From NCBI GenBank assembly GCA_017399515.1, contig JAFQBZ010000079.1, positions 1 through 20,411 on the forward strand: 20,411 bases of DNA, given 5' to 3'. A program made the translations under genes and the position numbers. This DNA comes from Clostridia bacterium (GTDB taxonomy: Bacteria > Bacillota > Clostridia > Christensenellales > UBA1242). Shown piece after piece: positions 7,775 to 14,940 of the stretch. The notes under the pieces were generated by a model. That model ran no database searches, had not been told where the DNA came from, and saw only the letters and a list, made by a program, of their open reading frames with translations. The first letter of the stretch is position 1, and each line of letters opens with the position of its first letter.

Positions 7775-9127
7775 ATGGACGACAATCAAACACCAAACAC
7801 CAATAATGAACAGCCAAAAAGAAATGGAAATTGTTCTTTTTGTGGAAGACCTCGTGGTGCGTTTAAAGAAATTGTTGAAAACCCAAACGGAAGTGTTGGA
7901 ATTTGCAACGACTGCATTAGAATTTGCAGAGAAATTTTAGATGCTGAAGAAAGAAAGAGAACAAAAGAAAAGGTTTTTGACCTTTTGCCACCAGAAAAAA
8001 TCAAGAAAGAACTTGATGAATATATCATTGGTCAAGACAAGGCAAAAGAAGTGCTTTCTGTTGCAGTTTATAACCACTATAAAAGAATTAATTATTTCAT
8101 TTCAAAACGCCAAAAGAATGAAGAACTTGCAAAACAAGGTGAAGCAAAAACTAAAGTTTTTGAAGATGTTGAACTTGAAAAGAGCAATGTTTTAATGCTT
8201 GGACCAACCGGTTCAGGAAAAACATTAATTGCAAAAACACTTGCAAAAATTCTTGATGTTCCATTCGCATCTGCTGATGCAACAACCCTTACCGAGGCTG
8301 GTTATGTTGGTGATGATGTTGAAAACATTTTATTAAAACTTATTCAAAACGCAAGTTTTGATATCAAAAAAGCCGAAAAGGGAATCATCTATATTGATGA
8401 AATTGACAAGATTGCAAGAAAGTCGGAAAATATGTCAATCACCAGAGATGTTTCTGGTGAAGGTGTTCAACAATCACTTTTAAAGATTTTAGAGGGAACC
8501 GTTGCAAATGTTCCACCACAAGGTGGAAGGAAGCATCCAAACCAAGAATGTTTGCAAATTGACACCACTAACATTTTGTTTATTTTGGGTGGTGCATTTG
8601 TTGGGCTTACAGATATCATTAAAAAGAGAACTGAAAATGCTAGTCTTGGTTTTGGTGGAAATGTTAAATCAAAATCACAAATCAAAGATGACGAAGTGCT
8701 TTCAAAGGTTGAACCGCATGACCTTATTAAGTTTGGTTTGATTCCAGAATTTATTGGTCGTGTTCCAATCACAGTGACACTTCAAGAACTTGATGAAAGG
8801 GCACTCAAGAAAATTTTGACTGAACCAAGAAATGCTCTTGTTAAACAATATAAGAAATTGTTTGAAATGGACGGCGTTAAATTAGAGTTTACAAACGAAG
8901 CAATTTTGAATTTTGCAAAAAGAGCAATTGAACTAAAAACAGGGGCAAGAGGTCTTCGAACAATTGTTGAAACAACAATGCTTCCTGTCATGTATGAAAC
9001 ACCAAGCAATAAAGAAAATATCAAAAAGATTGTTATGGATGTTGATGAAAAAGATGATTCAAAGGTAACTCAAACAGTTATATATAAAGAACAAAAAACC
9101 GAAACAGAAGAAACTGTGACAGCATAA
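7775..9127 (+). CDS. clpX: ATP-dependent Clp protease ATP-binding subunit ClpX
   Basis: ClpX is the hexameric AAA+ unfoldase that feeds proteins to ClpP. In this 450-residue protein the N-terminal zinc-binding domain has Cys20, Cys23, Cys44 and Cys47. Walker A is GPTGSGKT at 143-150, Walker B is IIYIDEID at 204-211, and the pore loop GYVG is at 176-179. The RKH substrate loop is GGRKH at 250-254. The ClpP-docking loop reads LGFG at 291-294 (IGFG in E. coli). The linker between NHYKR (100-104) and the Walker region is longer than in E. coli and highly charged. AAGGAG at 7764-7769 lies five bases before the ATG. It lies 68 bases after clpP and ends at a strong terminator. The lon gene that often follows clpX in Bacillus is absent here. 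Confidence 0.97.
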   Translation: MDDNQTPNTNNEQPKRNGNCSFCGRPRGAFKEIVENPNGSVGICNDCIRICREILDAEERKRTKEKVFDLLPPEKIKKELDEYIIGQDKAKEVLSVAVYNHYKRINYFISKRQKNEELAKQGEAKTKVFEDVELEKSNVLMLGPTGSGKTLIAKTLAKILDVPFASADATTLTEAGYVGDDVENILLKLIQNASFDIKKAEKGIIYIDEIDKIARKSENMSITRDVSGEGVQQSLLKILEGTVANVPPQGGRKHPNQECLQIDTTNILFILGGAFVGLTDIIKKRTENASLGFGGNVKSKSQIKDDEVLSKVEPHDLIKFGLIPEFIGRVPITVTLQELDERALKKILTEPRNALVKQYKKLFEMDGVKLEFTNEAILNFAKRAIELKTGARGLRTIVETTMLPVMYETPSNKENIKKIVMDVDEKDDSKVTQTVIYKEQKTETEETVTA

Positions 9128-9137
9128 TAAAATCACA

Positions 9138-9187
9138 AAACACTGCCAAAATTTATTTTTTGAAAATAAATTTGGTGGTGTTTTTTT
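9138..9187 (+). terminator. Intrinsic terminator after clpX
   Basis: A long stem of about 20 pairs: AAACACTGCCAAAATTTATT in the 5' arm (from 9138) with its near complement ending in GGTGGTGTT (to about 9182), including G-U pairs and one bulge, around a short loop, then T residues to 9187. Confidence 0.87.
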
Positions 9188-9195
9188 AATAACTA

Positions 9196-9224
9196 TTGAT
9201 TTTTTAAAAAATTCGTGTTAAAAT
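9196..9224 (+). promoter_or_regulatory. Promoter of engB
   Basis: TTGATT at 9196-9201, a 17-base spacer and TAAAAT at 9219-9224, with an extended -10 TG at 9216-9217. The predicted start near 9231 gives a leader of about 80 bases. Confidence 0.65.
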
Positions 9225-9310
9225 GTTAAGCGTATAGAAAATTAAAAATAAGAACCGTTTAAAAAACGCAAAAATGGTTGATTTTTAATAAAAAATGGGA
9301 GAATTTAGGT

Positions 9311-9901
9311 ATGAAATTGATAAAAAATGCTGTTTTTTTAAAATCTCAAGCAGATTCAGAAAATTATGAAGGTTTTAATCTTCCAGAAGTTTTGCTTGTT
9401 GGAAGAAGTAATGTTGGAAAGTCTAGCATTATTAATATGCTTTCAAACAACTCAAAACTTGCAAAAGTTTCTTCAACTCAAGGCAAGACAAAACTCATCA
9501 ACTTTTTCTTATTTAATAAAGAATTTATTTTGGTTGACCTTCCAGGATACGGCTACGCAGAAGCAAGCAAACTTGAACAACAACGCTGGGGAAAGATGAT
9601 TGATGGTTTCATTGAAAAAACTCAAAACCTTGCGTGTGCAGTTCTTTTGGTTGATATAAGACATACTCCAACCGCTCAAGATATTCAAATGTTAAATTAC
9701 TTAACATTTAACAATATTCCTGTTACAATAGTAGCAACAAAGTACGACAAAATCAAAAAGTCTGAAAGAATGTCAAAACTTACAACAATTGCTAGCACAC
9801 TTAAAGTTGGTGTTGAAAACATTTATATTGTTAGTTCTGAAACATCTTATGGCAAAGATAGTTTGGTTAATCGTATCTATCAATTTGTAGATGGAGAATA
9901 A
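9311..9901 (+). CDS. engB: Ribosome biogenesis GTP-binding protein EngB/YsxC
   Basis: EngB is a small essential GTPase for late assembly of the 50S ribosomal subunit. With 196 residues it has the family length. The G1 motif is GRSNVGKSS at 31-39, the G2 region contains STQGKTKLINFF, G3 is DLPGYGYA at 76-83, and G4 is TKYDK near 143-147; VSSETSYG provides G5. The ATG at 9311 is chosen because GGGAG at 9297-9301 lies nine bases upstream and it gives the standard N-terminus; the in-frame TTG at 9278 would add 11 unrelated residues that include this ribosome binding site. In Bacillus this gene is ysxC, downstream of clpX and lon. The next gene starts one base after its stop, so the two are probably cotranscribed. 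Confidence 0.95.
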   Translation: MKLIKNAVFLKSQADSENYEGFNLPEVLLVGRSNVGKSSIINMLSNNSKLAKVSSTQGKTKLINFFLFNKEFILVDLPGYGYAEASKLEQQRWGKMIDGFIEKTQNLACAVLLVDIRHTPTAQDIQMLNYLTFNNIPVTIVATKYDKIKKSERMSKLTTIASTLKVGVENIYIVSSETSYGKDSLVNRIYQFVDGE

Positions 9902-9902
9902 T

Positions 9903-10604
9903 ATGAAAATTTATGCAATAAGTGATTTGCATTTGTCTAACTCTTGTGATAAACCAATGGACATTTTTGGTGGACACTGGGAGGGTTACACTGAAAAGAT
10001 TATTTCAAATTGGAAGCAAAAAGTGACTGATGAAGATTTGGTTTTGATTGCTGGTGACATAAGTTGGGCAATGAAACTTGAAGAAGCACAGGCAGACCTT
10101 AAATGGATTGATAAACTTCCAGGAAAGAAAATTATCATTAAGGGCAATCACGAATATTGGTGGAAGTCAATTTCTGCTGTTCGAGAAATTTTGCCGGAAT
10201 CAATTATGGCGATTCAAAATGATGCTATCAAAATTGGTGACTATATTATTTGCGGCACTCGTGGTTGGACTGTTCCTGAAAAAGATAAAGAATTAGAACC
10301 TGAAGATTTAAAGATTTATAAAAGAGAAGTTGAAAGGTTAAAACTCACACTGATGTCTGCAAAAGTCTTGAAAGGTGAAACTGATTTAAAAATTATTGCG
10401 ATGATGCACTTTCCACCATATAACACAGACAAAGAACAAAGTGAGTTTACAAAACTTTTTGAAGAATACTCAGTTGAAACTGTTGTGTTTGGTCATTTGC
10501 ATGGTTATGTTAATTGTGACCTTGTTTCAAACATTAATGGGGTGACATATTATTTCACTTCTTGTGACCATATTAAAAACGACCCAATTTTGCTTTATGA
10601 ATAA
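9903..10604 (+). CDS. Calcineurin-like metallophosphoesterase
   Basis: A two-metal phosphoesterase of the calcineurin-like superfamily; the substrate is unknown. The 233-residue protein shows the full metal-site set: DLH at 8-10 (Asp8, His10), GD at 51-52 (Asp52), GNHE at 81-84 (Asn82, His83), His169 in MMHFPP, and GHLHG at 197-201 (His198, His200). The YWW after GNHE and the RGW in the middle resemble a family of predicted phosphohydrolases found in Bacillota (COG1768-like, from memory). The ATG at 9903 is preferred over the in-frame ATG at 9891, because GGAG at 9893-9896 is then its ribosome binding site and the product begins right before the first motif. It lies one base after engB and ends at a terminator. 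Confidence 0.9.
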   Translation: MKIYAISDLHLSNSCDKPMDIFGGHWEGYTEKIISNWKQKVTDEDLVLIAGDISWAMKLEEAQADLKWIDKLPGKKIIIKGNHEYWWKSISAVREILPESIMAIQNDAIKIGDYIICGTRGWTVPEKDKELEPEDLKIYKREVERLKLTLMSAKVLKGETDLKIIAMMHFPPYNTDKEQSEFTKLFEEYSVETVVFGHLHGYVNCDLVSNINGVTYYFTSCDHIKNDPILLYE

Positions 10605-10605
10605 C

Positions 10606-10637
10606 AAAAAAGACGCTTAAAACAAGCGTCTTTTTTT
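10606..10637 (+). terminator. Intrinsic terminator after the metallophosphoesterase
   Basis: AAAAAGACGCTT (10607-10618) pairs perfectly with AAGCGTCTTTTT (10624-10635) around a five-base loop; more T residues follow. Confidence 0.9.
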
Positions 10638-10661
10638 ATGCGAAAATTTTTGACTACGCTT

Positions 10662-10741
10662 TGACCACTTTTGAAAAATTTTTAAACAAATTTATGGTCA
10701 AAATAACCAAAACGCTATTTTTTAAGTTTTTTTGACCACTT
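10662..10741 (+). promoter_or_regulatory. Distal, inverted MraZ-type boxes
   Basis: TGACCACTT occurs at 10662-10670 and again at 10733-10741. Its complement, AAGTGGTCA, is the core of the proximal operator at 10817-10825, so these are inverted exact copies about 75 and 155 bases upstream of it. A degenerate TGACTAC lies 11 bases before the first copy. They may be auxiliary operators for MraZ; that is inference. Confidence 0.5.
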
Positions 10742-10773
10742 CGCAAATGTTGATATTTTCAGCATTTACAGAG

Positions 10774-10807
10774 TTTTTAACAAAATTGTTAATAACTTTG
10801 TTAAAAA
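10774..10807. repeat. 11-bp inverted repeat upstream of the mraZ operator
   Basis: TTTTTAACAAA (10774-10784) and TTTGTTAAAAA (10797-10807) are exact reverse complements around a 12-base spacer, which itself contains TTGTTAATAAC. No T tract follows, so it is not a terminator. It ends two bases before the first GTGGT box. Confidence 0.6.
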
Positions 10808-10835
10808 AGTGGTTAAAAGTGGTCATTTTTGGTTG
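10803..10835 (+). promoter_or_regulatory. Proximal MraZ operator: three boxes at 10-bp period
   Basis: GTGGT at 10809-10813, GTGGT at 10819-10823 and TTGGT at 10829-10833, each preceded by A- or T-rich bases, lie exactly 10 bases apart. MraZ proteins are known to bind short direct repeats (TGGG- or AAAGTG-type) with one-turn phasing in front of their own operon. The third box touches the -35, which fits repression. Confidence 0.75.
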
Positions 10836-10861
10836 CAATTTAAAAGTTAAACAAATATAAT
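10833..10861 (+). promoter_or_regulatory. Promoter of the mraZ/dcw operon
   Basis: TTGCAA at 10833-10838, a 17-base spacer and a perfect TATAAT at 10856-10861; the start is predicted near 10868. AAGGAGGG at 10879-10886 lies eight bases before the mraZ ATG. The -35 overlaps the third MraZ box by one base. Confidence 0.75.
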
Positions 10862-10894
10862 TAGTTTATAAACTTAAAAAGGAGGGTTATCATT

Positions 10895-11317
10895 ATGCTC
10901 ATTGGCACCTATAGACATTCTGTTGATGCAAAGAAGCGTATGCGTATGCCTTCTAAATTTAAGTCGGAACTTGGGGCTAATTTTGTTATCACAAAAGGAA
11001 ATTCAGGAAACTTATTTGTGTTTTCAAATGAGCAGTTTTCTGCACTTTATGAAAAAATGGTAAGTCTTCCACTATTTGATGAAGAGGCTCAAAAGCCAAT
11101 CCGTAAATTTTTGTCATCAGCATTTGAGGCTGAAGAAGATAATCAAGGCAGAGTTCTTCTTCCTAAAGAACTTGTTAAACACGCTGGCATTGAAAAAAAT
11201 ATGGTTTTTGTTGGTGTTGGTAATCGTGTTGAAATTTGGGCTGAAGAGGCTTGGGATAAACTTGACGCTGATGATGAAGAAAGTGATTTTAGTGTTCTTG
11301 CTAAATTTGGAGTGTAA
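10895..11317 (+). CDS. mraZ: Transcriptional regulator MraZ
   Basis: MraZ is a DNA-binding protein of the SpoVT/AbrB type that forms rings and controls the division and cell wall cluster, usually as a repressor. The 140-residue protein has two tandem swapped-hairpin domains, each with the DxxxR signature: DAKKRMRMP at 11-19 and DNQGRVLLP at 82-90. The first has Lys where most homologues have Gly (DAKGR). The final 20 residues are acidic. It is the first gene of the dcw run, two bases before rsmH. Its own upstream region carries three phased boxes against the promoter, so negative autoregulation is likely. Confidence 0.96.
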   Translation: MLIGTYRHSVDAKKRMRMPSKFKSELGANFVITKGNSGNLFVFSNEQFSALYEKMVSLPLFDEEAQKPIRKFLSSAFEAEEDNQGRVLLPKELVKHAGIEKNMVFVGVGNRVEIWAEEAWDKLDADDEESDFSVLAKFGV

Positions 11318-11319
11318 AA

Positions 11320-12252
11320 ATGACAGAGTTTTCACATATTCCGGTTTTGTTAGAACCAACCATTGAACTTTTAGACATAAAACCAAATGGAATTTATGTT
11401 GATGGAACACTTGGTGGTGCAGGACACTCAAAAGAAATCTTAAAAAAAGCAAAAATTAACAGACTTATTGGAATTGACCAAGACGAAGAAGCACTTGTTG
11501 CTGCAAAAGAAAATCTTAAAGATTTTGATAATGTTACTTATGTTCACGACAACTTTAAAAACATAGATGACATTTTAGATAATCTTGAACTTGCAGAAGT
11601 TGATGGAATTTTAGTTGATATTGGTGTTAGTTCTTATCAAATTGATGCGGCAGAGCGTGGGTTTTCATTTAGATTTGATGCCAAACTTGATATGAGAATG
11701 GATAAGTCAAAATCATTTTCGGCTTACGAACTTGTCAATGAATATAGTGAAGAAGAATTGACCAGAGTTATTCGCGATTATGGTGAAGAAAAATTTGCAA
11801 GAAGTATTGCTCGCCATATTGTGAAAAAAAGAGAAAGTGGTGCAATTTCAACAACAAAAGAACTTGAAGATATTGTTTTGAAGTCTGTGCCTAGATATCG
11901 TGGTCAAGATGGAAAGAGCAATATTCAACGAACATTCCAAGCAATTCGAATCGAAGTGAATCAAGAACTTGAGGTTTTGAAAATTTTTATTGATAAAGCC
12001 GTTTCAAAACTTAAAAAAGGCGGAAGACTTGCAATAATTTCATTCCATTCACTTGAAGATATAATTGTAAAACAAAAATTTAAAGAACTTGCAACCGGTT
12101 GCATTTGTCCACCAGATTTTCCAATTTGTGTTTGTGGGCATAAACCTGTTGTTAAACTTGTAACGAAGCATCCCGTTGATGCGACTGAAGAAGAACTTAA
12201 AAGAAATCCAAGGTCGGCTCCAGCAAAACTTCGTGTTATTGAAAAATTATAA
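11320..12252 (+). CDS. rsmH: 16S rRNA (cytosine(1402)-N4)-methyltransferase
   Basis: RsmH (MraW) transfers a methyl group from S-adenosylmethionine to N4 of C1402 in the decoding centre of 16S rRNA. The 310-residue protein begins with the conserved HIPVLLEP; the AdoMet motif DGTLGGAGHS is at 28-37, followed by GIDQDEEAL near 51-59. VDIGVSSYQID and ERGFSFRFDAKLDMRMD are family signatures in the middle. Near the end are the Cys-rich CICPPDFPICVCG and NPRSAPAKLRV. The start is two bases after mraZ, with an AT-rich and only weak ribosome binding site, so translation is probably coupled to mraZ. Confidence 0.97.
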   Translation: MTEFSHIPVLLEPTIELLDIKPNGIYVDGTLGGAGHSKEILKKAKINRLIGIDQDEEALVAAKENLKDFDNVTYVHDNFKNIDDILDNLELAEVDGILVDIGVSSYQIDAAERGFSFRFDAKLDMRMDKSKSFSAYELVNEYSEEELTRVIRDYGEEKFARSIARHIVKKRESGAISTTKELEDIVLKSVPRYRGQDGKSNIQRTFQAIRIEVNQELEVLKIFIDKAVSKLKKGGRLAIISFHSLEDIIVKQKFKELATGCICPPDFPICVCGHKPVVKLVTKHPVDATEEELKRNPRSAPAKLRVIEKL

Positions 12253-12273
12253 AAAATAAAGGAGGGTTAAGAT

Positions 12274-12960
12274 ATGTTTGATGATGATTTATTCAGTATG
12301 TTTAACAATAACTATACTGCAACTGACACAGAAGAAGAATCTTCTTCAACAAGCACTTATAGCCCTTCTTCTTATGAACAACCAAGCCAAACAACCTATA
12401 ACCCTTACATGAGTGATAATAGTTATCAAGATGACTATTCAACTGCTCAAAATTATGAAGAGCAATCTTCTTATGATTCTAGTGTTAGAAGTGTTGAACC
12501 TGAGAGAACAGAACAAAGAGTTATCTCGCAAATGCACACTCCGGTTATAAGAAAGGAACAAGAGGCGGTTGTTTTAACAAAAACAAAAGCAAAAATTTAT
12601 CTTCAAGCAAGAATGAAGATTGTTATTGCGATGTTTATCACAATTGTTTCAGCATTATTATTTGTTTCAATTTTCAATTTTGTTAATGCTGCAAAAATTA
12701 ATGCAACGCTTGCAGAAAAACAAATCACAATTAATGGGCTTCAAGAAAGCATATCTCAGTTAAAAGGTGAATATAATACAATGACTGATGATGGTTATAT
12801 GAAACAAGAGGCTTCAAATTCAGGTTTTGTTGAATCAACCGATTCAAACACAACTGTTCTTGAATATGGTGAAGTTTACACTGAACCTGTTATTGAAGAA
12901 TTGCCATCAAATTGGTTTAATGATGTTTGTGATTTTTTCAGCAATCTGTTTGCTGCATAA
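12274..12960 (+). CDS. FtsL-like bitopic cell division protein with extended tails
   Basis: The position between rsmH and the spoVD-like gene is that of ftsL, whose product joins DivIC/FtsB and activates the FtsW/transpeptidase pair. The protein has 228 residues: a cytoplasmic-looking N-terminal tail (1-105) rich in Asp, Glu, Ser, Tyr and Thr, a basic stretch before one membrane helix at about 114-137, then a probable coiled coil (about 140-170), an acidic linker, and an aromatic terminal helix (NWFNDVCDFFSNLF at 213-226). Standard FtsL is about 100-120 residues, so both tails are unusual. AAAGGAGGG at 12258-12266 gives a strong start. The identification rests on synteny and topology, since FtsL sequences are weakly conserved. 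Confidence 0.75.
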   Translation: MFDDDLFSMFNNNYTATDTEEESSSTSTYSPSSYEQPSQTTYNPYMSDNSYQDDYSTAQNYEEQSSYDSSVRSVEPERTEQRVISQMHTPVIRKEQEAVVLTKTKAKIYLQARMKIVIAMFITIVSALLFVSIFNFVNAAKINATLAEKQITINGLQESISQLKGEYNTMTDDGYMKQEASNSGFVESTDSNTTVLEYGEVYTEPVIEELPSNWFNDVCDFFSNLFAA

Positions 12961-12978
12961 TGTTGTGACTGCAGAAAT

Positions 12979-13016
12979 CTCGAACTAATACAAAAGATAT
13001 TTGTAGAAGGTTTGAG
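12979..13016 (+). promoter_or_regulatory. Nested hairpin next to the spoVD-like ribosome binding site
   Basis: CTCGAAC (12979-12985) can pair with GTTTGAG (13010-13016, one G-U pair), and inside it TACAAA (12989-12994) pairs with TTTGTA (13000-13005) around a five-base loop. The outer 3' arm includes the GAG of the GAGGTG ribosome binding site, so it could limit translation of the next gene. Confidence 0.4.
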
Positions 13017-13022
13017 GTGAAA

Positions 13023-14930
13023 ATGGCAGTTAAATATAGTTCATATTCAATGAAAAAAAGGTTACTTGCACTATGTGTGCTGGTGGCCTTTTTTGTTTGC
13101 GGAATAACAGCCAGAATTTTTTATCTGCAAGTTTTAAATAATGATTATTACATTAAAAAAGGGCTTACTGAGTGGCTTCGTGATTTGCCGCTTTCTGCAA
13201 ATCGTGGAATGATTACTGACAGAAATGGAGTTGTTTTAGCGTCAAGCCACACCACATATGATGTGTATGTTAAAAGTGCGGATGTTGAAGATGCTGGTTC
13301 TGTTTCAAAGGTGTTAGCGGAAAGTTTAAGTCTTGATTATGAGGATATTTATCAAAAGATTTCAAAAAAGTCACAAAGTGAAATAAAAATCAAAACCAAC
13401 ATTGAAAAAGAGTTGGTTCAGCAAATATTAAAAAATTATCAAAGTGGAATATGTTTCACGATAAACACAAATAGAAACTATGCTTATGATGAAATGCTGT
13501 GTCAAATTTTGGGTTTTGTAGGGAGTGATAATGTTGGGAAAACAGGCATTGAATCGTTTTATAACACTTATCTTGCTGGCAGTGATGGTTTAAAACTTGT
13601 TGAAGCCGACTTAAAAGGAACAACTCTTGCTGACTCTGTAACTTATTATGAAAATCCTATAAATGGTTTAAATTTAACGCTTACTATCGATTTTAAAATT
13701 CAAGAAATTGTTGAAAATAGGCTGAAACAGGCAATGCTTGAAACGGGTGCAAAATCGGTTTCATGCATGGTTACAGACCCGGGAAGTGGTGAAATTTTGG
13801 CGGTATGCACACTTCCATCTTACAACTTAAATGACATTCCAAGAGATGATATGTCTAAGTTAAATTTACTTTCAAGGGCGGCAACGATAACCGATACATT
13901 TGAACCAGGTTCAACATTTAAAGCCATAGTGACTGCAATTGCACTTGAAGAAGGTGTAACGGTGAAAACAGACCACTTTTATTGTGGTGGTTTTCGAATT
14001 ATAAACGGCGTGACAATTAGATGTTCAAGGCGAACAGGACATGGAAGTCAGTCTTTAGAAAAAGGGCTTATGAATAGTTGCAACTGTGTTTTTATGGATT
14101 TGATTCAAAAAATTGGTCTTCGAAAATTTTATGATTACTTAAACAAGTTGGGATTTTCTGGAAGTTTAGGTATTGATTTTCCAGGAGAAGTTTCAGCGGT
14201 TTTAATGCCTGAATCTTTAGTTACTGCGCCAGATCTTGCGCGTATGGGTTTTGGTCAAACAATTTCATTATCGTCACTTCATATGATGGTGGGGGTGGGT
14301 TCTGTTATAAATGGTGGTTATGTTTACCAGCCACATTTTATCAAAGATATTCACACAGAAACAGGTCAATTAATTTATTCAAGAAGCGCGACAATTAAAG
14401 AAAATATTTTTAGTCCTGAAACGAGCAGAATTATGCGAGAAATGATGTTTTCGGTTGTTGATAAAGGTGGTGGAAGATATGCAAAAGTTGATGGTTATAA
14501 CATCATCGGCGGCAAAACAGGAACTGCACAAAAATATGAAAATAACGCAATTGCTGAAGGAAAATATATTGCTTCATTCATTGGGTTTGCTCCGATTGAA
14601 AAGCCAAAATATTTGGTTTATGTAACGGTTGATGAACCTCAAGGTGCTTATTATGGTGGTATTGTTGCAGCGCCTGTTGCTGGTGATATATTCAAACAAA
14701 TTTTTGAAAATGATAAAGATATAAATGAAAATTTATTAGGAAATCAAAATGCAAAAACTATTGAACTTGACACGCTTATAGGCATGACTTTAACAAGTGC
14801 TGCGGGTTATTTAAAAGAAAAAGGACTTGATTATTTGATTCAAGGTAATGGTGATTATGTTTCATCGCAAATTCCTGCACCAGGTGTTATGGTTTCTGAA
14901 GGTGATATTGTGCTTTTAAAATTTGAATAA
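13023..14930 (+). CDS. Class B penicillin-binding protein (transpeptidase), SpoVD/FtsI type with PASTA domain
   Basis: A monofunctional transpeptidase that cross-links peptidoglycan, working with an FtsW-type polymerase at the septum or in the spore cortex. Of 635 residues, a membrane anchor spans about 12-31 and a dimerisation domain follows (RGMITDRNGVVLA at 61-73). The catalytic domain has S297-T-F-K300, S352-C-N354 and K498-T-G500. One PASTA domain (about 580-635, beginning IGMTLTSAAGYL) ends the protein, as in SpoVD. The dcw position suits either the vegetative division enzyme (PBP2B/FtsI) or SpoVD, so I give no symbol. The ATG at 13023 follows GAGGTG; a GTG at 13017 with AGAAGG upstream is an alternative adding two residues. 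The stop is ten bases before murE. Confidence 0.93.
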   Translation: MAVKYSSYSMKKRLLALCVLVAFFVCGITARIFYLQVLNNDYYIKKGLTEWLRDLPLSANRGMITDRNGVVLASSHTTYDVYVKSADVEDAGSVSKVLAESLSLDYEDIYQKISKKSQSEIKIKTNIEKELVQQILKNYQSGICFTINTNRNYAYDEMLCQILGFVGSDNVGKTGIESFYNTYLAGSDGLKLVEADLKGTTLADSVTYYENPINGLNLTLTIDFKIQEIVENRLKQAMLETGAKSVSCMVTDPGSGEILAVCTLPSYNLNDIPRDDMSKLNLLSRAATITDTFEPGSTFKAIVTAIALEEGVTVKTDHFYCGGFRIINGVTIRCSRRTGHGSQSLEKGLMNSCNCVFMDLIQKIGLRKFYDYLNKLGFSGSLGIDFPGEVSAVLMPESLVTAPDLARMGFGQTISLSSLHMMVGVGSVINGGYVYQPHFIKDIHTETGQLIYSRSATIKENIFSPETSRIMREMMFSVVDKGGGRYAKVDGYNIIGGKTGTAQKYENNAIAEGKYIASFIGFAPIEKPKYLVYVTVDEPQGAYYGGIVAAPVAGDIFKQIFENDKDINENLLGNQNAKTIELDTLIGMTLTSAAGYLKEKGLDYLIQGNGDYVSSQIPAPGVMVSEGDIVLLKFE

Positions 14931-14940
14931 AGGGGAGTTT

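Noticed and set aside
9274..9288. Four-codon upstream open frame in the engB leader
   Set aside because: No ribosome binding site and no rare-codon or attenuator structure around it; likely chance.
9278..9310. TTG start giving an 11-residue longer EngB
   Set aside because: The extension contains the ribosome binding site of the ATG at 9311 and is not typical of the family N-terminus.
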